A program made the translations under genes and the position numbers. Below are positions 1 through 6,329 of a DNA stretch of 6,585 bases, in pieces (within the stretch, counting starts at the first letter, position 1; each line of letters opens with the position of its first letter). Source of the stretch: Opitutia bacterium UBA3151 (lineage in GTDB: Bacteria; Verrucomicrobiota; Verrucomicrobiia; Opitutales; Seribacteraceae); the NCBI GenBank assembly GCA_002364975.1, contig DEYT01000085.1:1-6585 (forward strand). Direction: 5' to 3'. The notes under the pieces are model-generated. The model had not been told where the DNA came from. It did no database searches and saw only the letters and a list, made by a program, of their open reading frames with translations.

Positions 1-361
1 GGAATCGAACCCGCGTCCCGCAATCTTTCCGATTTGGCGTCTACGTGTGTAGTTCTCTTATTAATTTTAGCTTAAAGAAGGAAGGAACACCTTTTAAACC
101 GAGCTTATCTTCAACCATTTAGCCTCCGATAGACAAGCAAACGCTCCGAGGTTTTACCTGCTTTTTAACGCCCCGACCACCCAGCAGGTGTCAGTGGACT
201 GTCGACGTGCAGACTTATGCTGCAAGCGCTTCGAGCTCAGGCTCAAAGCTAACGATATTATTTTCGCCATTTAATGGTTTGAAGCATTTTTTACGAGGCC
301 AAGCGTCATCCTCGACACGCGACCGAATTTTCCACATTGCAGTCGAATCCGGAACACCCCC
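1..361 (-). ncRNA. ssrA: Transfer-messenger RNA (tmRNA), 3' end cut by window edge
   Basis: tmRNA rescues ribosomes stalled on broken mRNAs: it enters as an alanyl-tRNA mimic with SmpB, then serves as template for a degradation tag. Read on the minus strand, the 5' end is GGGGGTGTTCCGGATTCGAC at 361-342, the classic tmRNA opening of acceptor strand plus D-loop-like segment. Next comes a PK1-like segment where CGAGG pairs with CCTCG, followed by TAAAAA as in E. coli. At the left edge the T-arm GACGCGGGTTCGATTCC is plain, preceded by an E. coli-like CTACACACGTAG stretch. About a dozen bases (rest of the T stem, acceptor 3' strand, CCA) lie outside the window. This is a one-piece tmRNA with no sign of permutation. 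The 5' boundary at 361 is the first G of the run and is inferred from the family. Confidence 0.95.
215..268 (-). other. tmRNA tag-peptide reading frame (17 codons plus TAA)
   Basis: Reading from GGC at 268-266 to TAA at 217-215 gives GENNIVSFEPELEALAA. With the alanine carried by the tmRNA itself, the added tag would be A-GENNIVSFEPELEALAA. The ALAA end is the usual ClpXP-type degradation signal. GGC as resume codon is inferred by analogy with the B. subtilis tmRNA, where the encoded tag also begins with Gly. The last part of the frame (228-249) can fold into a 9-bp hairpin, GCUUUGAGC/GCUCGAAGC with one G-U pair and loop CUGA, probably the helix usually called H5. The reading frame is certain from the stop codon; the exact resume codon is less sure. 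Confidence 0.8.
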
Positions 362-388
362 ATCAAAATTTCAAAGATCAAGACTTAG

Positions 389-417
389 AAAATACTTCAT
401 GGTTAAGTTTCCGTCAA
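389..417 (-). promoter_or_regulatory. Sigma-70 type promoter for ssrA
   Basis: On the minus strand, TTGACG (417-412) and TATTTT (394-389) are separated by exactly 17 bases. They match the -35 consensus at 5 of 6 and the -10 consensus at 4 of 6. Transcription would begin near 382, giving a leader of about 20 bases that RNase P would remove to make the mature 5' end at 361. The fit in position to the downstream RNA gene is the main support. It lies inside the open frame that extends ppk upstream, an argument that this stretch is regulatory and not coding. Confidence 0.65.
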
Positions 418-491
418 GCGACGCTCCAAATTTATTTTTGATTGTCGTTGAGGAAAACTGGGAGGGTATGCATTATAGCCTCACACAGTTC

Positions 492-2657
492 ATGAGCACT
501 CCGTCTTCAAAATCTTCCCCTTCAACCCCAGTGAATAAACGATACTTTAATCGTGAGTTGAGCTGGCTTGCGTTTAATGAAAGGGTTTTAGATCAAGCGT
601 TTTCTCTTAAATATCCTTTGTTGGAAAGAACTCGTTTTCTTTCATTTGTGAGTTCCAACCTAGATCAATTCTATGAGATTCGGGTTGCGGGCTTGATGCA
701 AAAAGTGGATGCCGGAATCACCCGTCGGAGCCTTGACGGTAGTCTACCTACCAGTTTGTTAGATGAGGTCAGAAGACGGGCCCATGCCATGTCGCAGCGA
801 GAATATCAATGTTGGCGGGAGCAATTGCAGCCTGAATTGGCCAAGGAAGGAATTACCTTCAAGCACATTGAAAAGCTTTCGAAGGAGGAGTTTGTCTGGC
901 TGAGGGCCTATTTTAGAAGAGAAGTTTATCCAGTATTGACACCCTTGGCGATTGATCCGACACATCCGTTTCCACTGATTGCCAATAAGTCTTTGAATCT
1001 ACTTGTTTCCCTTCGTAATCGCCGTAGGAAAAAAGAAAAGCCTCTGATGGCGATCGTCCCGGTTCCAAGAATTTTGCCCAGGTTGGTCAAAATTGAAAAA
1101 AAAGGCGGAAAAGGGGATAGTTTTATTTTTCTGAGTGAGGTGGTACGTTATTTTGTGGCTGATTTATTTCCTGGTCATGAAGCAGTGGGTGCATGGTCTT
1201 TTCGCATTACCCGCAACAGTCACCTCTATGTGGATGAGGAAGAAATTGAAAATCTTTTGCTTTCCATTGAGGAAGAATTGCATAACCGAAGGAAGGGAGC
1301 GGCGGTTAGGCTCGAAATTGATGACGAAGTAGATGATGAAGTGTTGGAGAATCTTCTCACTGCAATTAATTTACAGGTCGAGGATGTTGTTAGAATAAAA
1401 GGGCCAATCAATTTGTATCGTTTGATGAAATTACCAGACATGGTGGATCGGCCGGATTTGAAGTTTGAATCCTTTGAAGCGCGAGTTCCCACTGCATTGA
1501 GTATGAGGAAAAATATTTTTTCCGAATTGAATAAACGAGATTATTTACTGCATCATCCTTATGATTCCTTTGCTCCAATTGTTGATTTTTTGAGGGCTGC
1601 CGCTGATGATCCAGATGTGTTTGCGATTAAATTGACCATTTATCGTACCAGCGGGGATTCTCCTGTGGTACAGGCTTTAATGGACGCCGCACGCAATGGA
1701 AAGCAAGTTACCGCATTAGTGGAATTGAAAGCTCGTTTTGATGAAGAGGCGAATGTGCAGTGGTCCAGAAGGATGGAGGAAGTAGGAGTCCATGTTGTGT
1801 ACGGATTAGCTGGATTAAAAACCCATTGCAAATGCTGCCTGGTTGTAAGGAGAGAAAAAAATAAGCTTCGAAGATACGCACATTTAGGTACTGGGAATTA
1901 TAATCCAAGTACCGCTAAAACCTACACCGACTACAGCCTTTTTACCTCTAAAGTCGGCTTTACTTCTGATTTAGCAAATCTATTCAATACATTGACAGGA
2001 TACACTCGGAAACCAAATTTTCGAAAAATCCTGGTTGCACCCTATTCATTTCACTCCGAAGTAATTCGTTTAATCGGTGTGGAAATCAAAGCAGCCAAAG
2101 CAGGAAAAAATACCCTGATTTTGATCAAAGTGAATAGTTTGATTGATCCAGAATGTATCGATGAGCTTTACAAAGCATCACAGGCGGGTGTTCGGGTAGA
2201 GCTTATTGTTCGCGGAATTTGCGGTTTAGTACCTGGAGTGAAAGGGCTCAGTGAAAATATCCGGGTGAAAAGCTTATTGGGCCGTTTTCTCGAACATAGT
2301 CGAATTTTTCATTTTCAAAATGCTCCCGCGGGAAATCGAACTTATTTGGGCAGTCCAGACTGGATGCCCCGAAATTTCTTTCGGAGGATTGAAGTTGCTT
2401 TTCCCATTGAACAGAAAGAGGAAGAAGAAAAAATCCTGCATACCATGCAGGGATTTTTACAAGATAATGAGTTTGCTGCTGAATTAAAAAGTACGGGAAA
2501 GTACAACTCTTCTCCGAAGCGTAGGAAATTATTTTCAGTTCAAGAACACTTGATAGCTGAAACTAAAGAGCAAATTGCGAAGCAAGTGGAATCTTCCTTA
2601 CGAAGATCCTCTGGAAAAGCCAATGATCAGGGCGAAGGAAACCAAAAAAATCCCTAA
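492..2657 (+). CDS. ppk: Polyphosphate kinase 1
   Basis: PPK1 reversibly transfers the ATP gamma-phosphate onto inorganic polyphosphate, a phosphate and stress reserve. The 721-residue product aligns along the length of E. coli PPK (688 aa). The N-terminal domain opens with RYFNRELSWLAFNERVLDQA. The two phospholipase-D-like C domains carry both family histidines: His445 in GLKTHCK (E. coli His435, the autophosphorylated residue) and His602 in FLEHSRIFHF (E. coli His592), with the same spacing of 157. Arg385 (YRTSGDS) and Arg415 (ARFDEEAN) match the metal/phosphate-binding arginines. The tail after about residue 690 is Lys/Glu/Ser-rich and ends QGEGNQKNP. Start choice: ATG 492 gives a natural N-terminus just ahead of the domain. 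ATG 468 (8 residues longer) has GGAGGG only 1-2 bases upstream, so it remains possible. The frame is open back to 207, but 207-361 is antisense to tmRNA. No ppx neighbour is in view. Confidence 0.96.
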   Translation: MSTPSSKSSPSTPVNKRYFNRELSWLAFNERVLDQAFSLKYPLLERTRFLSFVSSNLDQFYEIRVAGLMQKVDAGITRRSLDGSLPTSLLDEVRRRAHAMSQREYQCWREQLQPELAKEGITFKHIEKLSKEEFVWLRAYFRREVYPVLTPLAIDPTHPFPLIANKSLNLLVSLRNRRRKKEKPLMAIVPVPRILPRLVKIEKKGGKGDSFIFLSEVVRYFVADLFPGHEAVGAWSFRITRNSHLYVDEEEIENLLLSIEEELHNRRKGAAVRLEIDDEVDDEVLENLLTAINLQVEDVVRIKGPINLYRLMKLPDMVDRPDLKFESFEARVPTALSMRKNIFSELNKRDYLLHHPYDSFAPIVDFLRAAADDPDVFAIKLTIYRTSGDSPVVQALMDAARNGKQVTALVELKARFDEEANVQWSRRMEEVGVHVVYGLAGLKTHCKCCLVVRREKNKLRRYAHLGTGNYNPSTAKTYTDYSLFTSKVGFTSDLANLFNTLTGYTRKPNFRKILVAPYSFHSEVIRLIGVEIKAAKAGKNTLILIKVNSLIDPECIDELYKASQAGVRVELIVRGICGLVPGVKGLSENIRVKSLLGRFLEHSRIFHFQNAPAGNRTYLGSPDWMPRNFFRRIEVAFPIEQKEEEEKILHTMQGFLQDNEFAAELKSTGKYNSSPKRRKLFSVQEHLIAETKEQIAKQVESSLRRSSGKANDQGEGNQKNP

Positions 2658-2744
2658 CGCGATTACCGGGTCCCTTGACAAGCAAAGCAATATGCCGGTA
2701 ATGCAAAGAATGGGTGCAAGCGGGCGTTTCCAATCAAATTTCAT
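2598..2744 (-). CDS. Small two-helix membrane protein, unknown function
   Basis: A 48-residue ORF starts MKFDWKRPLAP, 10 bases after the stop of the tonB-like gene on the same strand. Two hydrophobic stretches are clear: residues 9-22 (LAPILCITGILLCL) and 27-43 (VIALGIFLVSFALIIGF), joined by the polar turn SRDP. The N-terminus is basic and the tail is SRGSS. This predicts a helical hairpin with both ends on the same side of the membrane. The start has only a weak purine-rich site (AAGAATAAAGAA), so translation may be coupled to the gene ahead. The last 60 bases are antisense to the end of ppk. A longer form from 2825 would overlap the tonB-like gene heavily and is less likely. I do not recognise a family. 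It could be a chance frame, but the paired hydrophobic segments and tight spacing favour a real gene. Confidence 0.5.
   Translation of the reverse strand: MKFDWKRPLAPILCITGILLCLSRDPVIALGIFLVSFALIIGFSRGSS
2662..2702. repeat. Perfect 8-bp inverted repeat just after ppk
   Basis: ATTACCGG (2662-2669) and CCGGTAAT (2695-2702) are exact inverted copies separated by 25 bases, beginning 5 bases after the ppk stop codon. On the plus strand no T-run follows, so it is not a standard intrinsic terminator for ppk. On the minus strand a run of seven Ts (2650-2644) follows about 11 bases later. That could give weak termination for the tonB-like unit, but it lies inside the small membrane ORF. Function is undecided. 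Confidence 0.35.
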
Positions 2745-2754
2745 TTCTTTATTC

Positions 2755-3564
2755 TTACTGTACCCGAAAAGGAATTTCCAGTACTGAATCAAGTCTTCCG
2801 CCAGGTGGTGGCCCAAAAACTCCACCTCTTTGGGCGACTTCCATAACTAATCGGTCAAGGGTGATATTACCGGATGACTTTGAAATTCTTGGCGAAATCA
2901 CGGCACCACTTGGGGAAATTCGAAAACTCAAGCGTGCTTCACCCCCCGTACCCAAGGAGGAATTGACGAGTAATTTTCGCCAGATTCCCTCCAGTTTTGC
3001 CTTTACCCGAGCCAAGTACTGATTGATCGCACCCGGCGAAACCGTTGGCGTTGAATTTTCAGGAGATGAAATCTTAATTTTTGGAAGACTAAAATCTTGT
3101 GGATTTAATTTTATCGGTTGAATGTTTCGGACTGGTGGGCGAGGCTTGGGAGGGTAGGGCAACTTTTGGGTTTTTCGAAACTGTTCAATAGACATCGACT
3201 TTGGCTGAGGTTTCGGCTGTGGTTTTGGTTCTGGTTTCGGCAAAACTTTGGGTTTTGGCTTTGTGGTCTTTGGTGTCGGTTTAGTAGTTGGCTTGAGTTT
3301 GGGTGCAATTTTATCAGGTAGAGGTTTTTCAATTATTTTCTTGGGCGTTTGAGGTATCAGGGGCGGTTGAGGTGTTTTAGGAAAAGTAGGAGGTTTGGGC
3401 ATAGGAGTTGGAGTTGTGGATGCCAGTTCGAAAACATGAATTTCTTCAGGTTCATTTTCACAACTTGGAAAAAAACTCATGATAAAAAGACCAGCACCCA
3501 AGAATAAATGCCCAAGTAAGCAAATCCTGAACACTCGATTCTCTCTATTGTTTAATCCCAACAT
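2755..3564 (-). CDS. TonB/TolA-like energy-transducing envelope protein
   Basis: A 269-residue protein with TonB/TolA architecture. Residues 1-11 are a short cytoplasmic tail and about 12-32 a single membrane anchor (ICLLGHLFLGAGLFIMSFF). Residues about 50-150 are a long Pro/Lys linker with PKPEPKPQPKPQPK at its core, the stretch that spans the periplasm. Residues about 179-269 form a C-terminal domain of the TonB_2/TolA-C kind: YLARVKAKLEGIWRK, then RLSFRISPSGAV, SKSSGNITLDRLV and a closing beta strand VLEIPFRV. Such proteins carry proton-motive energy from an ExbB/ExbD or TolQ/TolR motor to the outer membrane; no motor genes are in the window. ATG 3564 is preceded by GGGGTG at a workable distance, and an in-frame TAA sits directly upstream, so no longer form is possible. 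Cys35 after the anchor is not in a convincing lipobox. I cannot choose between TonB and TolA. Confidence 0.85.
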   Translation of the reverse strand: MLGLNNRENRVFRICLLGHLFLGAGLFIMSFFPSCENEPEEIHVFELASTTPTPMPKPPTFPKTPQPPLIPQTPKKIIEKPLPDKIAPKLKPTTKPTPKTTKPKPKVLPKPEPKPQPKPQPKSMSIEQFRKTQKLPYPPKPRPPVRNIQPIKLNPQDFSLPKIKISSPENSTPTVSPGAINQYLARVKAKLEGIWRKLLVNSSLGTGGEARLSFRISPSGAVISPRISKSSGNITLDRLVMEVAQRGGVFGPPPGGRLDSVLEIPFRVQ

Positions 3565-3592
3565 TTATACACCCCATGAATTTGTCCACCTC
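3545..3592 (-). promoter_or_regulatory. Possible leader ORF with strong ribosome site over the tonB-like start
   Basis: On the minus strand GAGGTG (3592-3587), a six-base match to the Shine-Dalgarno consensus, stands 9 bases before an ATG at 3577. That ATG opens MGCINVGIKQ and ends at TAG (3547-3545), in a different frame from the tonB-like gene, whose ATG at 3564 lies inside it. A ribosome finishing this peptide would stop 17 bases past the tonB-like start codon, so it could couple to or compete with it. Nothing beyond geometry supports translation. Confidence 0.25.
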
Positions 3593-3634
3593 TATCAACA
3601 TATACCACTGTTGGTAAATATGAAAGTAAATCGT

Positions 3635-4423
3635 TTAAGATGCAAGGTTATCGATGAACCGTACAATGGTATCGTGGTAATTTTTACCCCCAACTTGTTC
3701 GAGGTTATTATGGGTAGCTTCTTTTATTTCAAGAAATTCTTTGGGTTCAGGAAGTTGATGGTGCAGTCTCATCCCATGACGGATGGGCACGACTTCATCC
3801 CATTCACCATGAATAATGAGGGATGGACAAGTAATTGATTTTGTATGCTCCAAATTATTGAAATAGTCCCAAGGAAGGAGGGGGATTTCAGAAACCGTGC
3901 GAAAAGCTGAAGTAAAAGGAGTTTCCAAAATGATCGCAGCGGCCTTCTGTTTGGAAGCAATATAACAGGAAGGTCCAGTGCCCAGTGATCTTCCCCATAT
4001 CAAAATTCTTTCCGGGGCCCGACCTAGCTCGTTCAAGAGATATTGGTAGACTACATCCATGGATTCATAACAACTTTCTTCCGATGGGGTTCCGGTACTT
4101 AGTCCATACCCCGGATAATCATAAGCAATAAACTCCCAATCCTGATTCTTCCATTTTTCGAAAAATGATTCCAGCCGGCCAAGGTCCTCCGCATTGCCAT
4201 GACTGTAAAGAATGGAAATTTTTGGATTTTCCAAATTTCCATGTTGGGCAAGGGCAATCTTATTGCCTGAAGGAGTCTGGAGAAGTTTGATACTCTCCGA
4301 CTTTTCGTAAGTGGGTGAAGGGGCAGGAAACATCACTCTGCTTGCATATGCCCAAGCAAGAAAAATAAAAAATAGATATAAGCATACCGTAAAACCTAAT
4401 ATGCGACCCCATGGGATGTTCAT
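3635..4423 (-). CDS. Membrane-anchored alpha/beta hydrolase (ABHD17/FAM108-like)
   Basis: A 262-residue serine hydrolase with an N-terminal membrane segment at about residues 8-28 (ILGFTVCLYLFFIFLAWAYAS), so probably tethered to the inner membrane. Family motifs appear in order: YSHGNAEDLG (oxyanion region, about 73-82), YDYPGYGLSTGTPSE (about 101-115), nucleophile elbow GRSLG with Ser146, then Asp209 in HGEWDEVVP and His238 in EATHNN. The triad is therefore complete. Relatives include eukaryotic ABHD17 depalmitoylases and many uncharacterised bacterial proteins such as YfhR-type hydrolases; the substrate cannot be told from sequence. The open frame reaches a TTG at 4477, but a TATAAT box (4468-4463) lies within that extension. 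ATG 4423 has AGGA 4 bases upstream; ATG 4435 (4 residues longer) is the alternative. The tonB-like gene follows after 70 bases. Confidence 0.88.
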   Translation of the reverse strand: MNIPWGRILGFTVCLYLFFIFLAWAYASRVMFPAPSPTYEKSESIKLLQTPSGNKIALAQHGNLENPKISILYSHGNAEDLGRLESFFEKWKNQDWEFIAYDYPGYGLSTGTPSEESCYESMDVVYQYLLNELGRAPERILIWGRSLGTGPSCYIASKQKAAAIILETPFTSAFRTVSEIPLLPWDYFNNLEHTKSITCPSLIIHGEWDEVVPIRHGMRLHHQLPEPKEFLEIKEATHNNLEQVGGKNYHDTIVRFIDNLAS

Positions 4424-4462
4424 AATTTCCTGCATTAAAGTTACACTTAACTTCTCTGATTG

Positions 4463-4470
4463 ATTATAGA
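4463..4470. promoter_or_regulatory. Back-to-back -10 boxes between hydrolase and ugd
   Basis: The minus strand has a perfect TATAAT (4468-4463) about 28 bases before the hydrolase ATG 4435 and 40 before ATG 4423, but no good -35 upstream of it. The plus strand has TATAGA (4465-4470) with TTACAC (4441-4446) 18 bases upstream, each 4 of 6 to consensus, placing ugd transcription near 4477. The two boxes overlap, so polymerase could occupy only one at a time if both are used. The minus-strand box is the better supported. Confidence 0.35.
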
Positions 4471-4495
4471 ATCGCAAGAAAGTAAAGATTCTGAT

Positions 4496-4500
4496 AGGGG
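4496..4500 (+). promoter_or_regulatory. Ribosome binding site that fixes the ugd start
   Basis: AGGGG ends 6 bases before ATG 4507. It abuts the TTG at 4501 that would otherwise give a two-residue-longer protein, leaving no spacing for that start, so ATG 4507 is preferred. Confidence 0.6.
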
Positions 4501-4506
4501 TTGCAT

Positions 4507-5871
4507 ATGAAAATTTGTTGTATTGGTGCCGGTTATGTGGGGGGACCTACGATGGCGATGATTGCACGGAAGTGTCCGGATATTCAGGTAACGGTAGTAG
4601 ATTTAAATGAGCGTCGTATTTCTGATTGGAATTCTTCGAACTTACCCATTTATGAACCTGGATTACAAGAGGTTGTAAACTCGGCCCGAAATAAAAATTT
4701 ATTTTTCACAACCGATATCGATTCTAATTTAAAGGAAGCAGATATTATTTTTATCAGTGTTAATACTCCAACCAAAGATTACGGTTCAGGCTCTGGACAG
4801 GCTGCCGATTTAAGATTTATTGAGGCATGTGCCCGTAGGATTGCAGATGTTGGTGGTGGAAATAAGATTGTGGTTGAAAAGTCTACGGTTCCTGTTCGAA
4901 CCGCACAGATGGTTAATGAAATCTTAAGTGGAGCAGGGAATGGGTTTAAGTACCAAGTTGTGTCAAATCCTGAGTTTCTAGCCGAAGGCACTGCTATGAG
5001 TGATTTGGAGAATCCAGATCGTGTACTTATAGGAGGAGAAATTTCGGATTCTGGAAAAGAAGCGGTCAAGAAGGTAGTTGATATATATGCTCATTGGGTA
5101 GACCGGGATCGAATCATCACTACCAATCTCTGGTCTTCGGAGTTATCAAAGTTGACTGCGAATGCATTTCTTGCACAACGGATATCCAGTATTAATGCCA
5201 TATCCGCACTTTGCGAAGCAACAGAAGCAGATGTAGACGAAGTTGCCCGAGCCATTGGAACCGATTCACGAATTGGCTCTAAGTTTTTGAAAAGTTCGAT
5301 TGGCTTTGGCGGTTCCTGCTTTCAAAAAGATATTCTTAATCTGACTTATCTCTGTAGGCATTTTGGATTACCAGAAGTTGCAGAGTATTGGGAGCAGGTG
5401 ATTACCATGAACGAATATCAAAAGGAAAGATTCGTTCAGCGTTTATTGGATGCGATGTTTAATACCATATCCGGGAAGCGAATTGCGATTCTCGGCTTCG
5501 CTTTCAAAAAGGATACTAATGATGCCAGAGAATCACCTGCCATTTCAATTTGTAAGAGATTGCTCGAGGAAAAAGGAAACCTTAATCTTTATGACCCTCA
5601 AGTTTCTAAAGAATCCGTGTTACAAATTCTTGGATTGCAGGAATCAGATGTTGGAGAGAATCTTAAGTTTTTTGATTCTGCACAAGAGGCTTGTTTGGGT
5701 ACCCATGCGATTGCGATTTTAACCGAGTGGGATGAATTTAAAGAATTGGATTATCAAGAGATTTGGAATGGTATGCATCGCCCTGCCCATATTTTTGACG
5801 GTAGAAACCTGCTGGACCTAAAAAAGCTCAAAGAAATTGGATTTCGAGCTTTTGGGATTGGTAAAATTTAG
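4507..5871 (+). CDS. ugd: UDP-glucose 6-dehydrogenase, animal-type
   Basis: Oxidises UDP-glucose to UDP-glucuronate with two NAD+, feeding capsule, exopolysaccharide or glycan synthesis in the cytoplasm. The 454-residue protein has an N-terminal NAD fold with GAGYVG (7-12) and acidic Asp32 ending beta-2, a central helical domain, and a C-terminal UDP-binding domain from about residue 325. By alignment from memory to human UGDH, the catalytic set is intact: Thr127, Glu156, Lys215, Asn219, Cys271 ([10 protein letters not shown], the thiohemiacetal nucleophile) and Asp275 correspond to human 131, 161, 220, 224, 276 and 280. Long identical stretches, such as [20 protein letters not shown] and [12 protein letters not shown], make it much closer to animal and plant enzymes than to E. 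coli Ugd. It ends at IGKI, lacking the disordered tail of the human protein. Its stop overlaps that of nusB by 4 bases. UDP-glucose dehydrogenase is clear; the partner pathway is not in view. Confidence 0.96.
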   Translation: MKICCIGAGYVGGPTMAMIARKCPDIQVTVVDLNERRISDWNSSNLPIYEPGLQEVVNSARNKNLFFTTDIDSNLKEADIIFISVNTPTKDYGSGSGQAADLRFIEACARRIADVGGGNKIVVEKSTVPVRTAQMVNEILSGAGNGFKYQVVSNPEFLAEGTAMSDLENPDRVLIGGEISDSGKEAVKKVVDIYAHWVDRDRIITTNLWSSELSKLTANAFLAQRISSINAISALCEATEADVDEVARAIGTDSRIGSKFLKSSIGFGGSCFQKDILNLTYLCRHFGLPEVAEYWEQVITMNEYQKERFVQRLLDAMFNTISGKRIAILGFAFKKDTNDARESPAISICKRLLEEKGNLNLYDPQVSKESVLQILGLQESDVGENLKFFDSAQEACLGTHAIAILTEWDEFKELDYQEIWNGMHRPAHIFDGRNLLDLKKLKEIGFRAFGIGKI

Positions 5872-6329
5872 ACTGCAGGCTTTCGGGTGGGGCGTGCCAT
5901 CTTCAGCATCGCTTTGTCTAGTACACCGTTCAAAAATTTCCTAGAGTCTTCGGATGAGAAATCCCTACTAATTTCCAAGGTTTCATCGATGATCACAACC
6001 GGTGGTACATCAAGACGATATTTGAGTTCGAAGAGGGCAACCCTAAGCATGGCGAGTTCGACCTTTGCAATTCTTGAGAATTCCCAATTTTCCACAAGTT
6101 CACCAATGATGGAGTCCAAGATTTCACTCTTTTCCAATACTCCAGCAATCAATTCAACTGCATAGGAAAAATATTCTTGGTCTTGTTCCAAGCGCAGAAA
6201 ATATTCATCCAAATCACTTTCTAAATTTTCGGGTGGATTCATTTCCCATTGGAAAATAAAACGGAAGGCGGCGCAGCGATTTTGACGCCTCTGGCTCCAC
6301 TTGGGATTAACTACGAGATCGTTGTCCAT
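5868..6329 (-). CDS. nusB: Transcription antitermination factor NusB
   Basis: NusB binds boxA RNA with NusE (ribosomal protein S10) and helps polymerase read through rRNA operons. The 153-residue protein has the all-helical NusB pattern: an Arg-rich first helix ([19 protein letters not shown], residues 12-30), then the family's conserved half, [22 protein letters not shown] (81-102), [17 protein letters not shown] (108-124) and [12 protein letters not shown] (129-140). Length is within the usual range, with a Lys/Arg-rich tail [12 protein letters not shown] 6329 has AAGGA only 2 bases upstream. It also lies 19 bases inside the end of ribH, so translational coupling to ribH is likely. The stop shares 4 bases with the ugd stop on the other strand, leaving no room for a separate terminator between them. 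Confidence 0.95.
   Translation of the reverse strand: MDNDLVVNPKWSQRRQNRCAAFRFIFQWEMNPPENLESDLDEYFLRLEQDQEYFSYAVELIAGVLEKSEILDSIIGELVENWEFSRIAKVELAMLRVALFELKYRLDVPPVVIIDETLEISRDFSSEDSRKFLNGVLDKAMLKMARPTRKPAV

Noticed and set aside
448..476. Possible ppk promoter: TTGAGG, 17 bases, CATTAT
   Set aside because: Each box matches only 4 of 6 and the start would fall 9 bases before ATG 492. It is too weak to annotate without start-site data.
2714..3022. Plus-strand ORF of 102 codons antisense to the tonB-like C-terminal domain
   Set aside because: The minus strand has clear domain conservation; the plus product has no recognisable motif and is a shadow.
3118..3321. Trp/Phe/Arg-rich plus-strand ORF and T/G-rich repeats
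   Set aside because: This is the complement of the Pro/Lys codon repeats in the TonB/TolA-like linker, not a tandem repeat element or a gene.
3603..3616. Small hairpin TACCA-CTGT-TGGTA between hydrolase and tonB-like gene
   Set aside because: A 5-bp AT-rich stem with no T-run is too weak to call a terminator.
4424..4477. Longer hydrolase N-terminus from TTG 4477
   Set aside because: It uses a rare start codon and contains a perfect TATAAT in the right direction; ATGs at 4435 and 4423 fit the transcript better.
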